From Flavobacteriaceae bacterium LYZ1037 (GTDB taxonomy: Bacteria; Bacteroidota; Bacteroidia; Flavobacteriales; Flavobacteriaceae): a stretch of DNA of 64,000 nt. Both the position numbers and the translations under genes were made by a program. Position 1 is the first letter of the stretch; every line of letters starts with the position of its first letter. Where the stretch lies: the NCBI GenBank assembly GCA_003144015.1, contig QFWS01000003.1, positions 310,001-374,000 on the forward strand, given 5' to 3'. Below, one piece after another: positions 17,901 through 27,158 of the stretch. The notes beneath the pieces were generated by a model, which was not told the DNA's origin, ran no database searches, and saw nothing but the letters and a program-made list of their open reading frames with translations.

Positions 17901-19829
17901 AAATCGGCTGCTTATACCAACCAAACAAATCCTCAAAATATTCATGTACGTGTAGAAAACATAAGCGATCAAAGTTGTTTTGTAGTATCTTCATTTATTA
18001 TTGAAGTAGGTTCAGTTCCAGTTTTCGACGCTCCTTTAGACACCTATTTATGTGATGATATCTCTAATGATAGTCAAGAGTCTTTCGATTTAAATGGCAT
18101 TATTACCCTTATGTCACAAAACAGTCCTGAAACATTAACCATTACATTTTATGAAAATTTAATTGATGCTGAAAACGAAGAAAACCAATTACCACTAGAC
18201 TATACCAACCAAACCAACCCTCAGCAAATTTATGCTCGTGTTGAAAATGGTACTTATTGTCATGCCATTGCAGAGTTTGGTTTGAATGTTATTCAAGTAC
18301 CTTTGGTGAATTCAGCTTCAGCTTTAACGCAATGCGACACAGATCAAGACGGTTCTGCTAGTTTTGACTTAACGGTTTCAGAAACCGAAGTTTTAGATAT
18401 CAGACAAAACGATATTCTTGTCACCTATCATGAAACAATCCTGGATGTTGAAAATAACGATGTTACCATTCCAAATCCAAGTGCTTATAACAATACATCC
18501 AATCCTCAAACGGTATATATAAGAGTGACAAATACGGTTTCTAACTGTTATGTAACCATTCCGTTAGATTTAATTGTAAACGTACCTCCTACCATTAATA
18601 CAACTACCATAGAGACTTGTGAAAACGATTCAAATTCATTTGATTTATTAAATATTGTAGAAGATTTAATTGGAACTCAAGCACCTATCGATGTTTCATT
18701 CTATGCCAATTTAACAGATGCTCAAAATACTCAAAACCCGTTAGCTACAGATTACACATACATGTCTAACAACGACACTATTTTTGTAAATGCCTTAAAT
18801 ACAGACACAGGTTGTGTTACTATTGCATCGTTTAATTTATTGGTAAATCCAAGTCCGATAGCAAATCAGCCACCAAATTTAATGGCTTGTGATGACGATT
18901 TTGACAGTATGCTGTTTTTCGATTTATCGCAACAAACTCCATTTGTTCTTGGAACACAAAATCCGAACCAATTTACCGTTAATTATTTTGAATTAGAAGA
19001 AGAAGCTATAGATAACACCAATGCTATTTTAGATTTAAATTACAATGCTTTCGACCAGCAAATAATCTATGTAAGAATTGAGAATAACACCACAGGTTGC
19101 TTTAGTACAACGTCTTTTAGTGCGATTGTAAACAGAAAACCAGACGTAAATATTCCAGACCAAACCGTTTGTTTAGACAATTTACCTTTAGTGGTTTCAG
19201 CAGAAACTGGCTTTGCAGACGACACCTATTTATGGTCAACAAATGCAACAACTCCTGAAATTGAAATCACTCAAATTGGCACATATTCTGTAACTGTTAC
19301 GTCCATAAATGGCTGTCAAACTTCCTCGTCGTTTAACGTCATAGAATCTGAACAAGCAACCATAGAATTTACTGAAACCGTCGATTTCTCGAACCCGAAT
19401 AACATAACGGTTACCATCAGTGGTATTGGAAATTATTTATATACGTTAGATCATGGTGTTCCTCAAGAGTCAAATGTATTTTACAACGTTACTTTAGGAC
19501 CACATACTATAGAAGTTATCGATTTAAATGGTTGTGCATCTGCTATCAAAGAAATTGTTATCATTGATGCACCTTTATTTTTCACACCAAATAACGATGG
19601 TTATAACGATACTTGGCACATTACTGGAGTTAATCAACTAGAAGGAACAGTTGTTTATATTTTTGATAGATATGGGAAGTTAATAAAAACCCTAAATCAT
19701 AGTTCACCAGGTTGGGATGGAACCTATAGAGGTAAACTTATGCCATCTAATGATTATTGGTTTTTAGCTCAAGTTAAAAAAGATGACATTTCTTTTGAAG
19801 TGAAACGACATTTTGCTTTGAAGAGATAA
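14979..19829 (+). CDS. Choice-of-anchor L domain T9SS type B protein with eleven ~95-aa modules
   Basis: A very large surface protein, 1,616 residues from ATG 14979. A TTG at 14967 would add four residues before the hydrophobic signal segment (FLVIIFIVFVQNSFA). Residues about 30-275 form a choice-of-anchor L domain: GYFEKASSNFPFENGILLSTG, WGTDADLE, FDFISVSNQVQFNYILASEEY, DGFAFLIKP and HIKLVIADQSDENFDSAVFIE. After a short Ig-like piece come eleven modules, each beginning with a Cys-Asp-rich turn such as ICDDVSNDG, VCDDTTSDG, ACEQDGDG or YCDTDDDG. A PKD-like segment (YLWSTNATTPEIEI) and the CHU_C sorting domain ending HFALKR close the protein. The Asp-rich turns look like calcium-binding loops; that is inference. 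A promoter lies just upstream. Confidence 0.92.
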   Translation: MNWKTSKYPICNYFLVIIFIVFVQNSFAQQITINDNVPLNELIETHLIQGCVEVTNIQSNSNGSVNQIASYGYFEKASSNFPFENGILLSTGSAVAAGNTVNANPLNEGETTWGTDADLENALGITNTLNATSIEFDFISVSNQVQFNYILASEEYYANYPCEYSDGFAFLIKPTGSAVPYQNVALVPGTSIPVNTNTVHEEVVGFCPAENEQYFEGHNLGDTNFNGRTTVLSATAAIQPNVQYHIKLVIADQSDENFDSAVFIEGNSFNATVDLGPDITTCSDNVLLNADTQNTLATYQWFLDGQLLGGENSETLSAVTTGSYTVVISIPISNTTCVIEDEIIVTLNSEQSAGDIADYEICDDVSNDGIETFDLSTKDSEVISAVPASNYSISYHYSLSEAQNNINPITTPIQNTANPQSIFVRIEDLDNGCMAFANFNLVVNPLPVITAPQPLDVCDDTTSDGFTQIDLTQINDEVTSGNPNLIVTYHYSQAEADDGTNPIPSPYVNTNQTEQLFIRVIDATTGCINTTFIVITVLDNPNINTETQTINACEQDGDGLETFDLTSIVDDVLAGLTGVSVTFHVTYEDAQTGDNPITNITDFENTTPNVQTVYIRVIDDLTGCIAITAIELHANILDSSTNIRDYSVCDDASNDGIANFNLENIGNNIVNNLENTIITFYETEDDQTNEVNPIDVTQLYEVTSSPHPLFITIESTDCTYFSEINLVIDPATIIQPLEPVDYCDTDDDGFTTIELATFDSYVSTGIANPVVRYFLTQEDADDMQNILPPFYTNISNPQIVYVRVTNSDTNCYDVSPLEINVIPAPTVTQPIDVVICDNDQDAFYIIDLDAKISEIVSNTTNLNITFHTSEDDANADSNAIPNTTAYNANTQTVYVRIESDITTCYALVDFEITVNTLPIISEISNFRNCEIDGNQTADFYFEDKDAEILNGQAGKRVLYFENASDALNRTNILDKSAAYTNQTNPQNIHVRVENISDQSCFVVSSFIIEVGSVPVFDAPLDTYLCDDISNDSQESFDLNGIITLMSQNSPETLTITFYENLIDAENEENQLPLDYTNQTNPQQIYARVENGTYCHAIAEFGLNVIQVPLVNSASALTQCDTDQDGSASFDLTVSETEVLDIRQNDILVTYHETILDVENNDVTIPNPSAYNNTSNPQTVYIRVTNTVSNCYVTIPLDLIVNVPPTINTTTIETCENDSNSFDLLNIVEDLIGTQAPIDVSFYANLTDAQNTQNPLATDYTYMSNNDTIFVNALNTDTGCVTIASFNLLVNPSPIANQPPNLMACDDDFDSMLFFDLSQQTPFVLGTQNPNQFTVNYFELEEEAIDNTNAILDLNYNAFDQQIIYVRIENNTTGCFSTTSFSAIVNRKPDVNIPDQTVCLDNLPLVVSAETGFADDTYLWSTNATTPEIEITQIGTYSVTVTSINGCQTSSSFNVIESEQATIEFTETVDFSNPNNITVTISGIGNYLYTLDHGVPQESNVFYNVTLGPHTIEVIDLNGCASAIKEIVIIDAPLFFTPNNDGYNDTWHITGVNQLEGTVVYIFDRYGKLIKTLNHSSPGWDGTYRGKLMPSNDYWFLAQVKKDDISFEVKRHFALKR

Positions 19830-19882
19830 AAAAACACCTCAAGTCTTTAATAACTTTATTCCTTTAAAAAATTAGTATTAGT

Positions 19883-19890
19883 TATCTTTG
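19883..19890 (+). promoter_or_regulatory. Consensus Bacteroidota -7 box for the 19908 gene
   Basis: TATCTTTG fits TAnnTTTG exactly. The -33 region is only T-rich (around 19861-19866), with no clear TTG. The predicted transcript starts near 19895, giving a leader of about 13 nt. Confidence 0.5.
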
Positions 19891-19907
19891 CAAACTAATT
19901 ACTATTC

Positions 19908-22238
19908 ATGAAGCCCTTTTTATTAGTCACATTTTTATTGGTTTCCTGTGTCCTGTTTTCTCAAAACGTGACCACAGATAGTAGAACGTATTCTCCTCAA
20001 GAACTCATTGAAGATATTTTAATAGACAGCAATTGCATTACAGATGTCGTAGTTACTAATGTTGTTGGTGGAAATTTTAATGGTACAGATGCTAGTTATG
20101 GGTATTTTGAAAGGAATGGTTCTACGTTTCCATTTCAAAATGGCGTGGTTTTAAGTACTGGAACAATAACCAATGTGCAAGGTCCAAATACTACTTTAAG
20201 TGATGATGATGCAGCTGGCTGGGTTGGAGATGCCGATTTAGAATATGCATTACAGGAGTCGAATACAATAAATGCCACCATTTTAGAATTCAATTTCAAA
20301 GCCGTTGCTGACCAAATTAGTTTTAGATATCTTTTTGCTTCCGAAGAATACCAAGAAGGCAATAGTAATACCTGTCAATATTCCGATTTGTTTGGATTTT
20401 TAATCCGAAAAGAAACAGAAACCGAATACGAAAATATCGCCTTAGTTCCTGGAACCTCAACACCTGTTAAAGTTACGACGGTGCATTCTGGAATTCCAGG
20501 CGCTTGTAGTCCTATTAACGAAACATATTTTGGAAGTTGGAATGATGCAACAGCACCTATTAATTTTAATGGCCAAACAGCTATTTTAACAGCTATTGCA
20601 GATGTTATCCCTAATGAAACGTACCATGTAAAATTGGTTATTGCAGACGAACAAAACTACAGATACGATTCGGCTGTTTTCCTGGAGGCTGGTAGTTTTC
20701 AACTAAATACCAATTTAGGTCCAGATTTAATAATTGCAAACAACACTGCTCTTTGTACCAACGAAACGATATTGTTAGATGCCAATCAACCAGGAATGAA
20801 TACTTATAAATGGTTTAAAAATGGTATTGAAATTCTGTTAGAAACCAATCCTACCTATTTAGTTACAGATGCTGGGACTTACAGCGTGGAAGTCATCATA
20901 GATGGTACATGTTTTTCTTATGGCGAAGTGGTTATAGAAATAGCTCCTGATCCTATTGTTTTTAATACCACACTCATTAATTGCGATTACAATTTAGATG
21001 GTTTTACAACTTACAATTTGTTCGATGCAGAAGCAGATATCACAAATAATGACAATACTTTATTTATTGACGGGTTTTATTTTTCAGAAGCTGAAGCCAA
21101 CACTGGAGCAAGCCCAATACCAACACCAACAAGCTTTGATAACACCTCGTTAAATCAAATAGTTTATGCCAGAGTCTCAAATGCTAATGGTTGTATTTCT
21201 GTAGCTGAAGTTGCTTTAGATTTTGCAAATAACCGTATTGTTTTACCATTATATCCAGCTTGTGATGACGAAACAAACGATGGTATTACCAGTTTTAACC
21301 TAGATGATATGGGGGCATTTGTCTTGTCTCAAAACAGTGTGCCAAATACTGCAATTGTAACCTTCTATGAGTCTCAAGAAGATTTAGAAAATCAATCGAA
21401 TCCATTATCAGGTACGTATGAAAATACAGACACACCAGATTTTGATAACTTATATGTCCAAATAGTGGATAATGGTATTTGCTTCGCCTATGCTTCCATT
21501 TATCTAATAGTTTATCCAAGTCCAGAATTAGCACCAGACGAAGAAATAATGTATTGTTTAAATCTTTTTCCTCAGACATTTCTTTTAGAAGCTGGTTTAT
21601 TATCTGGAGACCCTTCAGACTTTAGTTATCAATGGCAATTAGATGGAGTTGATTTAATGCTTAACACAGAACAGATTTCAGCAAACGAGATTGGCATTTA
21701 CACTGTAACCGCTACTAATATCGACGGTTGTTCAACCTCAAGAACCATAACTGTGCTTCCTTCAAACATAGCAACTATAGAAGACATAATAGTTTCAGAA
21801 ACATCAAGTAATAATTCAATTACCATTATTGTCTCTGGTGAAGGAGATTACGAGTATGCTTTAGATAATGGTTTTTATCAAAACAGCAACACTTTTTCCA
21901 ATGTGCCACCTGGATACCATACAGTTTACATTCAAGATAAAAACGGTTGTGGTGTTATTCCTGTAGAAGTTTCTGTATTGGGTTTTCCAAAGTTTTTTAC
22001 ACCAAATGGAGATGGTTATAACGATACCTGGAATCCAATAGGTTTAAACAATTTGGAAATCTTTGCTAGAACAAAGATTTTTGACCGTTATGGAAAACTC
22101 ATAAAAGAATTAAATGCTTTAGGTTCTGGTTGGGATGGTACTTTTAATGGCTATTTATTACCAAGCGATGATTATTGGTTTATTATTACTTTAGCCGATG
22201 GAAAAGAATATCGTGGACATTTTTCTTTAAAGCGATAA
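19908..22238 (+). CDS. Choice-of-anchor L domain T9SS type B protein, 776 aa
   Basis: A smaller relative of the preceding gene. A signal peptide (MKPFLLVTFLLVSCVLFSQ) is followed by a choice-of-anchor L domain at about residues 25-270: GYFERNGSTFPFQNGVVLSTG, WVGDADLEYAL, FNFKAVADQISFRYLFASEEY and HVKLVIADEQNYRYDSAVFLE. An Ig-like piece and only two Cys-Asp modules (LINCDYNLDGFTTYNL, YPACDDETNDGITSFNL) come next. A PKD/SprB-like region and the type B sorting domain (FFTPNGDGYNDTWNP, KIFDRYGKLIKEL, HFSLKR) end the protein. It probably arose with the 14979 gene from a common ancestor by gain or loss of modules. A -7 box precedes it, so it may be expressed separately. Confidence 0.92.
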   Translation: MKPFLLVTFLLVSCVLFSQNVTTDSRTYSPQELIEDILIDSNCITDVVVTNVVGGNFNGTDASYGYFERNGSTFPFQNGVVLSTGTITNVQGPNTTLSDDDAAGWVGDADLEYALQESNTINATILEFNFKAVADQISFRYLFASEEYQEGNSNTCQYSDLFGFLIRKETETEYENIALVPGTSTPVKVTTVHSGIPGACSPINETYFGSWNDATAPINFNGQTAILTAIADVIPNETYHVKLVIADEQNYRYDSAVFLEAGSFQLNTNLGPDLIIANNTALCTNETILLDANQPGMNTYKWFKNGIEILLETNPTYLVTDAGTYSVEVIIDGTCFSYGEVVIEIAPDPIVFNTTLINCDYNLDGFTTYNLFDAEADITNNDNTLFIDGFYFSEAEANTGASPIPTPTSFDNTSLNQIVYARVSNANGCISVAEVALDFANNRIVLPLYPACDDETNDGITSFNLDDMGAFVLSQNSVPNTAIVTFYESQEDLENQSNPLSGTYENTDTPDFDNLYVQIVDNGICFAYASIYLIVYPSPELAPDEEIMYCLNLFPQTFLLEAGLLSGDPSDFSYQWQLDGVDLMLNTEQISANEIGIYTVTATNIDGCSTSRTITVLPSNIATIEDIIVSETSSNNSITIIVSGEGDYEYALDNGFYQNSNTFSNVPPGYHTVYIQDKNGCGVIPVEVSVLGFPKFFTPNGDGYNDTWNPIGLNNLEIFARTKIFDRYGKLIKELNALGSGWDGTFNGYLLPSDDYWFIITLADGKEYRGHFSLKR

Positions 22239-22260
22239 TTAAAGTAACAATCACATAACG

Positions 22261-22289
22261 TTGAATCTTTAATTTATTTCCTATTTTTA
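22261..22289 (+). promoter_or_regulatory. Possible Bacteroidota promoter for the 22308 gene
   Basis: TTG at 22261-22263, 18 nt, then TATTTTTA at 22282-22289 (seven of eight consensus positions if the last G is replaced by A). The ATG at 22308 would then have a leader of about 13 nt. Confidence 0.35.
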
Positions 22290-22307
22290 CTTGCTAATTA
22301 TTTTTTA

Positions 22308-25028
22308 ATGAAACATCTTTTATTTTTATCAACGATTATCTGTGCCTTTTTGTGCCTTAACAATAGTTTTGCAAACAATAATAAAAATATTATCTCTGCA
22401 AGCGAAATTAACACGTTTTGTCCAAACCCAATTATTTCAACTTTTTCTCCTTCAGAGGGTCCAGAGAACACGTTAATAACCATAACTGGCAGTAATTTTA
22501 CCAATGCAGCGTCTGTGTTTTTTGATGGAGTATCTTCAAGCTTCACCATTGTTAATGACACAGAAATTACAGCTTATGTTCCTACTGGAGTTGTTAATTC
22601 TAACACTATAAGTATTATTAGCACTGGAGGTTGCACAGGAATTAGTGCCTCTAATTTTACGATTATAAATTCAGAATGCGATATCACTGGAGATGTTTTT
22701 ATTTCTGAAATTTACGATGCGCTTACGGGTAGTTATGGCGTTTTTGAACTTTACAATCCGACAAATTCGGCTATAGCGCTTGATGGTATTTATGAAGTTC
22801 AAAGATTTGGTGATATTGGAAACACAACGCCTAGCGTTTCAACACCACTGACAGGTTCGATAGCTGCTTTCAGCACATATATTATTGAAATGGCTTCTTC
22901 TGAAAATGTATGTAGTGTGACTCCAGACATCTCACTTCCTGCTGGAATTAATGATAATGATGAAATAAAGCTTCTTAAAAATGGTGTTGTTATTGATGTT
23001 GTTGAGGCTCCTAATGAAAGAGGTTATACCATTATTAGAAATCCAAATGTCAATCAACCACAATCAACCTTTAATGCTACCAATTTTCTAATAGATCCTG
23101 AAGAATATTGTTCTAATCTTGGGATACATGTTGCAGATCCAATTACAACAACAACTCCTAACATCACACACCCAACTTCTCAAACTGTCTGCGAAAACAA
23201 TGCTACAAGTTTTTCTGTTTCTATTGATACTGGCGTTTATACTTATCAATGGAAAGTTCTTGACAGTTCAGGAAATTGGGTAAATATCACGAATAATGCG
23301 ACCTATTCTGGAGCTACAACAAGTACTTTAACTATAACTAATATTCCTATTAGTTTTGATAATAACCAATACTATTGTGAAATGACATCGGTTACTTGTG
23401 ATCTTGTAAGTCATGCTGCTCAATTATATGTCACAAATCCTCCAGTAGATACCATCTCTAATCAAATTGTTTGTACAAACTATACGCTTCCTGCATTGAC
23501 TAATGGTACTTATTTTACTAGCACCAATGGAACTGGCACTCAACTAAATCCTGGAGATGTTATTTCTACCACCCAAACCATTTATATTTATAACGAAACT
23601 GGAACGGCTCCAAATATCTGTTCTAATGAGAGTAGTTTTACAGTAACCATTTCTGGAACACCTCCTGTAGACACCATATCAGATTATAATGGGTGTTCAA
23701 GTTACACTCTTCCAGCTTTAACTAATGGAACTTATTTTACTGGCACCAATGGAACTGGCACTCAACTAAATCCTGGAGATGTTATTTCTACCACCCAAAC
23801 CATTTATATTTATAACGAAACTGGAACGGCTCCAAATATCTGTTCAAACGAAAGTAGTTTTAACGTCACCATTACTGGAAACCCTCCAGTAGATACCATC
23901 TCTAATCAAATTGTTTGTACAAACTATACGCTTCCTGCATTGACTAATGGTACTTATTTTACTAGCACCAATGGAACTGGCACTCAACTAAATCCTGGAG
24001 ATGTTATTTCTACCACCCAAACCATTTATATTTATAACGAAACTGGAACGGCTCCAAATATCTGTTCTAATGAGAGTAGTTTTACAGTAACCATTTCTGG
24101 AACACCTCCTGTAGACACCATATCAGATTATAATGGGTGTTCAAGTTACACTCTTCCAGCTTTAACTAATGGCACTTATTTTACTGGCACCAATGGAACT
24201 GGCACTCAACTAAATCCTGGAGATGTTATTTCTACCACCCAAACCATTTATATTTATAATGAAACTGGAACGGCTCCAAATATCTGTTCTAATGAGAGTA
24301 ATTTCAATATAACTATTGCAGGTGCTCCTCCAGTAGACACTATTTCAGATGTATTTATTTGTTCAGAATATATTCTTCCTAATCTAATAAATGGCACTTA
24401 TTTTACTGGAACCAACGGAACGGGAACACCACTAAATGCTGGAGATATTATTTCAACGTCCCAAACTGTTTATATTTATAATGAAACTGGAACGGCTCCA
24501 AATATTTGTTCTAATGAGAGTAGTTTTATTGTAACTATTTATCCTGCTACAAATTTCACTCTTGATGCAACAAACATTGTTATTAATAACAATTCGATAA
24601 CAGTAGTCATGACAGACACAAGTATTAGCTATGAATATGCTGTAGATAATCAAATTTTTCAATCAAATCCTACATTCCTTAATCTTACAAATGGCATCCA
24701 TACATTATATGTTCAAGATGTTAATGGATGTGTTTTAAAATTCCTTCAGTTTGAAATTAAAAATACGAACACCCTTTATATTCCTCCATTTTTCACTCCG
24801 AATAATGATGGATATAATGACGTATGGCAAATAATAGACCCTCAGAATACAATTGAAGAAATTTTCATTTTTAATAGGTATGGAAAATTATTAAAACAAG
24901 TATCCCCTCAACATAAAAGTTGGAACGGCGTCTTTAATGGATATCCTTTGGAGACCAATGATTATTGGTATCTTATCAATTTAAAATCTGGAGAACAACT
25001 CAAAGGTCATTTCACCTTAAAGCGATAG
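22308..25028 (+). CDS. T9SS type B protein with IPT/TIG, lamin-tail-like, Ig-like and five tandem 74-aa repeats
   Basis: A secreted protein of 906 residues. A signal peptide (MKHLLFLSTIICAFLCLNNSFA) is followed by an IPT/TIG domain at about 38-125 (PIISTFSPSEGPENTLITITGSNF is its diagnostic start). A lamin-tail-domain-like part at about 130-270 contains VFISEIYDALTGSYGVFELY. An Ig-like segment (YTYQWKVLDSSGNW) leads to five repeats of 74 residues at about 378-745, each starting P-P-V-D-T-I-S and containing TNGTYFT, LNPGDVIST and YIYNETGTAPNICSNES. A SprB/PKD-like stretch and the type B sorting domain (FFTPNNDGYNDVWQI, HFTLKR) end it. The repeats are Asn/Thr-rich and probably form a stalk. Confidence 0.9.
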   Translation: MKHLLFLSTIICAFLCLNNSFANNNKNIISASEINTFCPNPIISTFSPSEGPENTLITITGSNFTNAASVFFDGVSSSFTIVNDTEITAYVPTGVVNSNTISIISTGGCTGISASNFTIINSECDITGDVFISEIYDALTGSYGVFELYNPTNSAIALDGIYEVQRFGDIGNTTPSVSTPLTGSIAAFSTYIIEMASSENVCSVTPDISLPAGINDNDEIKLLKNGVVIDVVEAPNERGYTIIRNPNVNQPQSTFNATNFLIDPEEYCSNLGIHVADPITTTTPNITHPTSQTVCENNATSFSVSIDTGVYTYQWKVLDSSGNWVNITNNATYSGATTSTLTITNIPISFDNNQYYCEMTSVTCDLVSHAAQLYVTNPPVDTISNQIVCTNYTLPALTNGTYFTSTNGTGTQLNPGDVISTTQTIYIYNETGTAPNICSNESSFTVTISGTPPVDTISDYNGCSSYTLPALTNGTYFTGTNGTGTQLNPGDVISTTQTIYIYNETGTAPNICSNESSFNVTITGNPPVDTISNQIVCTNYTLPALTNGTYFTSTNGTGTQLNPGDVISTTQTIYIYNETGTAPNICSNESSFTVTISGTPPVDTISDYNGCSSYTLPALTNGTYFTGTNGTGTQLNPGDVISTTQTIYIYNETGTAPNICSNESNFNITIAGAPPVDTISDVFICSEYILPNLINGTYFTGTNGTGTPLNAGDIISTSQTVYIYNETGTAPNICSNESSFIVTIYPATNFTLDATNIVINNNSITVVMTDTSISYEYAVDNQIFQSNPTFLNLTNGIHTLYVQDVNGCVLKFLQFEIKNTNTLYIPPFFTPNNDGYNDVWQIIDPQNTIEEIFIFNRYGKLLKQVSPQHKSWNGVFNGYPLETNDYWYLINLKSGEQLKGHFTLKR
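23439..24542 (+). repeat. Five tandem repeats of 222 nt (ABAB plus one divergent unit)
   Basis: Units start at 23439, 23661, 23883, 24105 and 24327; the first four are 222 nt and the last is 216 nt. Unit 3 is a base-for-base copy of unit 1. Unit 4 matches unit 2 except for a few changes, mostly near its 3' end. A 444-nt AB dimer has therefore been duplicated recently. Unit 5 is the most diverged. Confidence 0.95.
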
Positions 25029-25072
25029 TATATTTGGCGCAAAAGCATCATTTTTTTACGTAATTTTAAGGC

Positions 25073-27076
25073 ATGAAATTCAAGATACAATCAGAATTCA
25101 GTCCAACAGGAGATCAACCAGCAGCTATTAACCAATTAGCTGAAGGTCTTGATGCGCAAGACAAATATCAAACCTTATTAGGAGTTACTGGTTCCGGAAA
25201 AACATTTACCGTTGCCAATGTTATAGAAAGAGTACAAAAACCTACTTTGGTTCTAGCTCACAATAAAACCTTAGCAGCGCAATTATATTCCGAATTTAAA
25301 CAGTTCTTTCCTGAAAATGCCGTTGAATATTTTGTCTCTTATTACGATTATTATCAGCCTGAAGCTTACATTCCAGTCTCTGGTGTTTATATTGAAAAAG
25401 ATCTCTCTATAAACGAAGAGATTGAAAAAATGCGATTAAGCACCACATCTTCCTTGCTCTCTGGAAGACGAGATGTGCTGGTAGTTGCATCGGTATCTTG
25501 TTTGTATGGTATTGGAAACCCTGTGGAATTTCAGAAAAATGTAATTTCTATTGAAAAAGATCAGATTATTTCTCGAACCAAATTACTTCATCGATTGGTT
25601 CAAAGTTTATATTCTAGAACTGAGGCTGAATTTAATCATGGAAACTTTAGAATCAAAGGAGATACAGTAGATATTTTCCCTAGTTATGACGATCACGCAT
25701 TTAGGATTCATTTTTTTGGTGATGAAATTGAAGACATTGAAGCTTTCAACATTCAAACCAATGAAGTGATTGAAAAATATGATAGAGTCAATATCTATCC
25801 TGCAAACATGTTTGTAACATCGCCTGAAGTCCTTCAAGGAGCTATAAAAAGTATTCAGGATGATCTAGTAAAACAATACGATTATTTTAAAGAAATAGGC
25901 AAACATTTAGAAGCCAAAAGGCTCAAAGAAAGAACCGAATTCGATTTAGAAATGATTCGTGAATTAGGCTACTGCTCTGGAATTGAAAACTATTCTAGGT
26001 ATCTAGACGGCAGACAGCCAGGCACAAGACCTTTCTGTTTATTAGACTATTTTCCAGACGATTATTTAATGGTTGTAGACGAGAGTCACGTCACCATTTC
26101 TCAAGTTCATGCCATGTATGGTGGAGATAGAAGCAGAAAAGAAAACCTGGTAGAATATGGCTTTAGGTTACCAGCAGCCATGGACAACAGACCTTTAAAA
26201 TTTGAAGAATTTGAAGCTTTACAAAATCAAGTCATTTATGTGAGTGCCACTCCAGCAGATTACGAACTTCAAAAAACAGATGGTGTTTATGTAGAACAAG
26301 TCATTCGTCCAACTGGTTTGTTAGATCCAATTATTGAAGTACGACCAAGCTTAAATCAGATAGATGATTTAATTGAAGAAATTCAAATTCGTGTAGAAAA
26401 AGATGAACGTACCTTGGTAACAACATTAACTAAACGTATGGCTGAAGAGTTGACAAAATATCTAGATCGAATTCAGATACGTTGTCGTTATATCCATAGT
26501 GATGTGGACACGTTGGAACGCGTGCAAATTATGCAAGATTTACGTGCTGGAATGTTTGATGTTTTGGTAGGTGTCAATCTGCTACGTGAAGGGCTAGATT
26601 TACCAGAAGTTTCTTTAGTAGCTATTTTAGATGCTGATAAAGAAGGTTTTTTACGTTCTGCAAGATCTTTAACGCAAACCGTTGGTAGAGCTGCAAGAAA
26701 CCTGAATGGAAAAGCCATTATGTATGCTGATAAAATAACCAAAAGCATGCAAAAAACCATCGACGAAACCAATTACAGACGCGAAAAACAAATAGCTTAT
26801 AACACAGAAAACAATATCATTCCCAAAGCTTTAAACAAGAGTTTGGACAATGCCTTATCAAAAAATTCCGTGAGTACTTATAGTTATGAATTAGAAGCAC
26901 TGAAAGCTGCAGAACCTGAAAGCAAATATCTTTCGAAAGGTGAATTGGAAAAGAAAATTCGTGAAAAACGAAAGTTTATGGAAGAAGCTGCTAAAGCTTT
27001 AGACTTTCTACAAGCCGCAAAATTTAGAGACGAGATTAAAGCTTATCAAGAAAAATTGGAAGAATTAAAAAGTTAA
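25073..27076 (+). CDS. uvrB: Excinuclease ABC subunit UvrB
   Basis: The damage-verifying helicase-like subunit of nucleotide excision repair, 667 residues. Walker A is GVTGSGKTFT (about 38-47). The beta-hairpin that locks onto DNA is YYDYYQPEAYIPVSGVYIEKD (about 90-110). The DEAH-like motif is VVDESHVTI. Motifs V and VI are GVNLLREGLDLPEVSLVAILDAD and TQTVGRAARN. The C-terminal UVR domain that contacts UvrC is LEKKIREKRKFMEEAAKALDF...AAKFRDEI. All conserved parts are present and the length is normal. It is transcribed alone, 44 nt after the last T9SS gene. Confidence 0.98.
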   Translation: MKFKIQSEFSPTGDQPAAINQLAEGLDAQDKYQTLLGVTGSGKTFTVANVIERVQKPTLVLAHNKTLAAQLYSEFKQFFPENAVEYFVSYYDYYQPEAYIPVSGVYIEKDLSINEEIEKMRLSTTSSLLSGRRDVLVVASVSCLYGIGNPVEFQKNVISIEKDQIISRTKLLHRLVQSLYSRTEAEFNHGNFRIKGDTVDIFPSYDDHAFRIHFFGDEIEDIEAFNIQTNEVIEKYDRVNIYPANMFVTSPEVLQGAIKSIQDDLVKQYDYFKEIGKHLEAKRLKERTEFDLEMIRELGYCSGIENYSRYLDGRQPGTRPFCLLDYFPDDYLMVVDESHVTISQVHAMYGGDRSRKENLVEYGFRLPAAMDNRPLKFEEFEALQNQVIYVSATPADYELQKTDGVYVEQVIRPTGLLDPIIEVRPSLNQIDDLIEEIQIRVEKDERTLVTTLTKRMAEELTKYLDRIQIRCRYIHSDVDTLERVQIMQDLRAGMFDVLVGVNLLREGLDLPEVSLVAILDADKEGFLRSARSLTQTVGRAARNLNGKAIMYADKITKSMQKTIDETNYRREKQIAYNTENNIIPKALNKSLDNALSKNSVSTYSYELEALKAAEPESKYLSKGELEKKIREKRKFMEEAAKALDFLQAAKFRDEIKAYQEKLEELKS

Positions 27077-27082
27077 TTTTAG

Positions 27083-27148
27083 GTTGAAATTACAGTGACT
27101 GTAATTCCTCATGCAAATTAATTGGTATTTTATGTTTCAACTTTTTTT
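27083..27148 (+). terminator. Possible rho-independent terminator after uvrB
   Basis: An inner perfect palindrome (27088-27106, AATTACAGT-G-ACTGTAATT) lies inside an outer pair, GTTGAAA at 27083-27089 and TTTCAAC at 27135-27141, followed by seven T at 27142-27148. The two pairings overlap by two bases, so they are partly alternative. It reads out of uvrB toward the convergent TerB-like gene. Confidence 0.45.
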
Positions 27149-27158
27149 AGAGTTGCTT

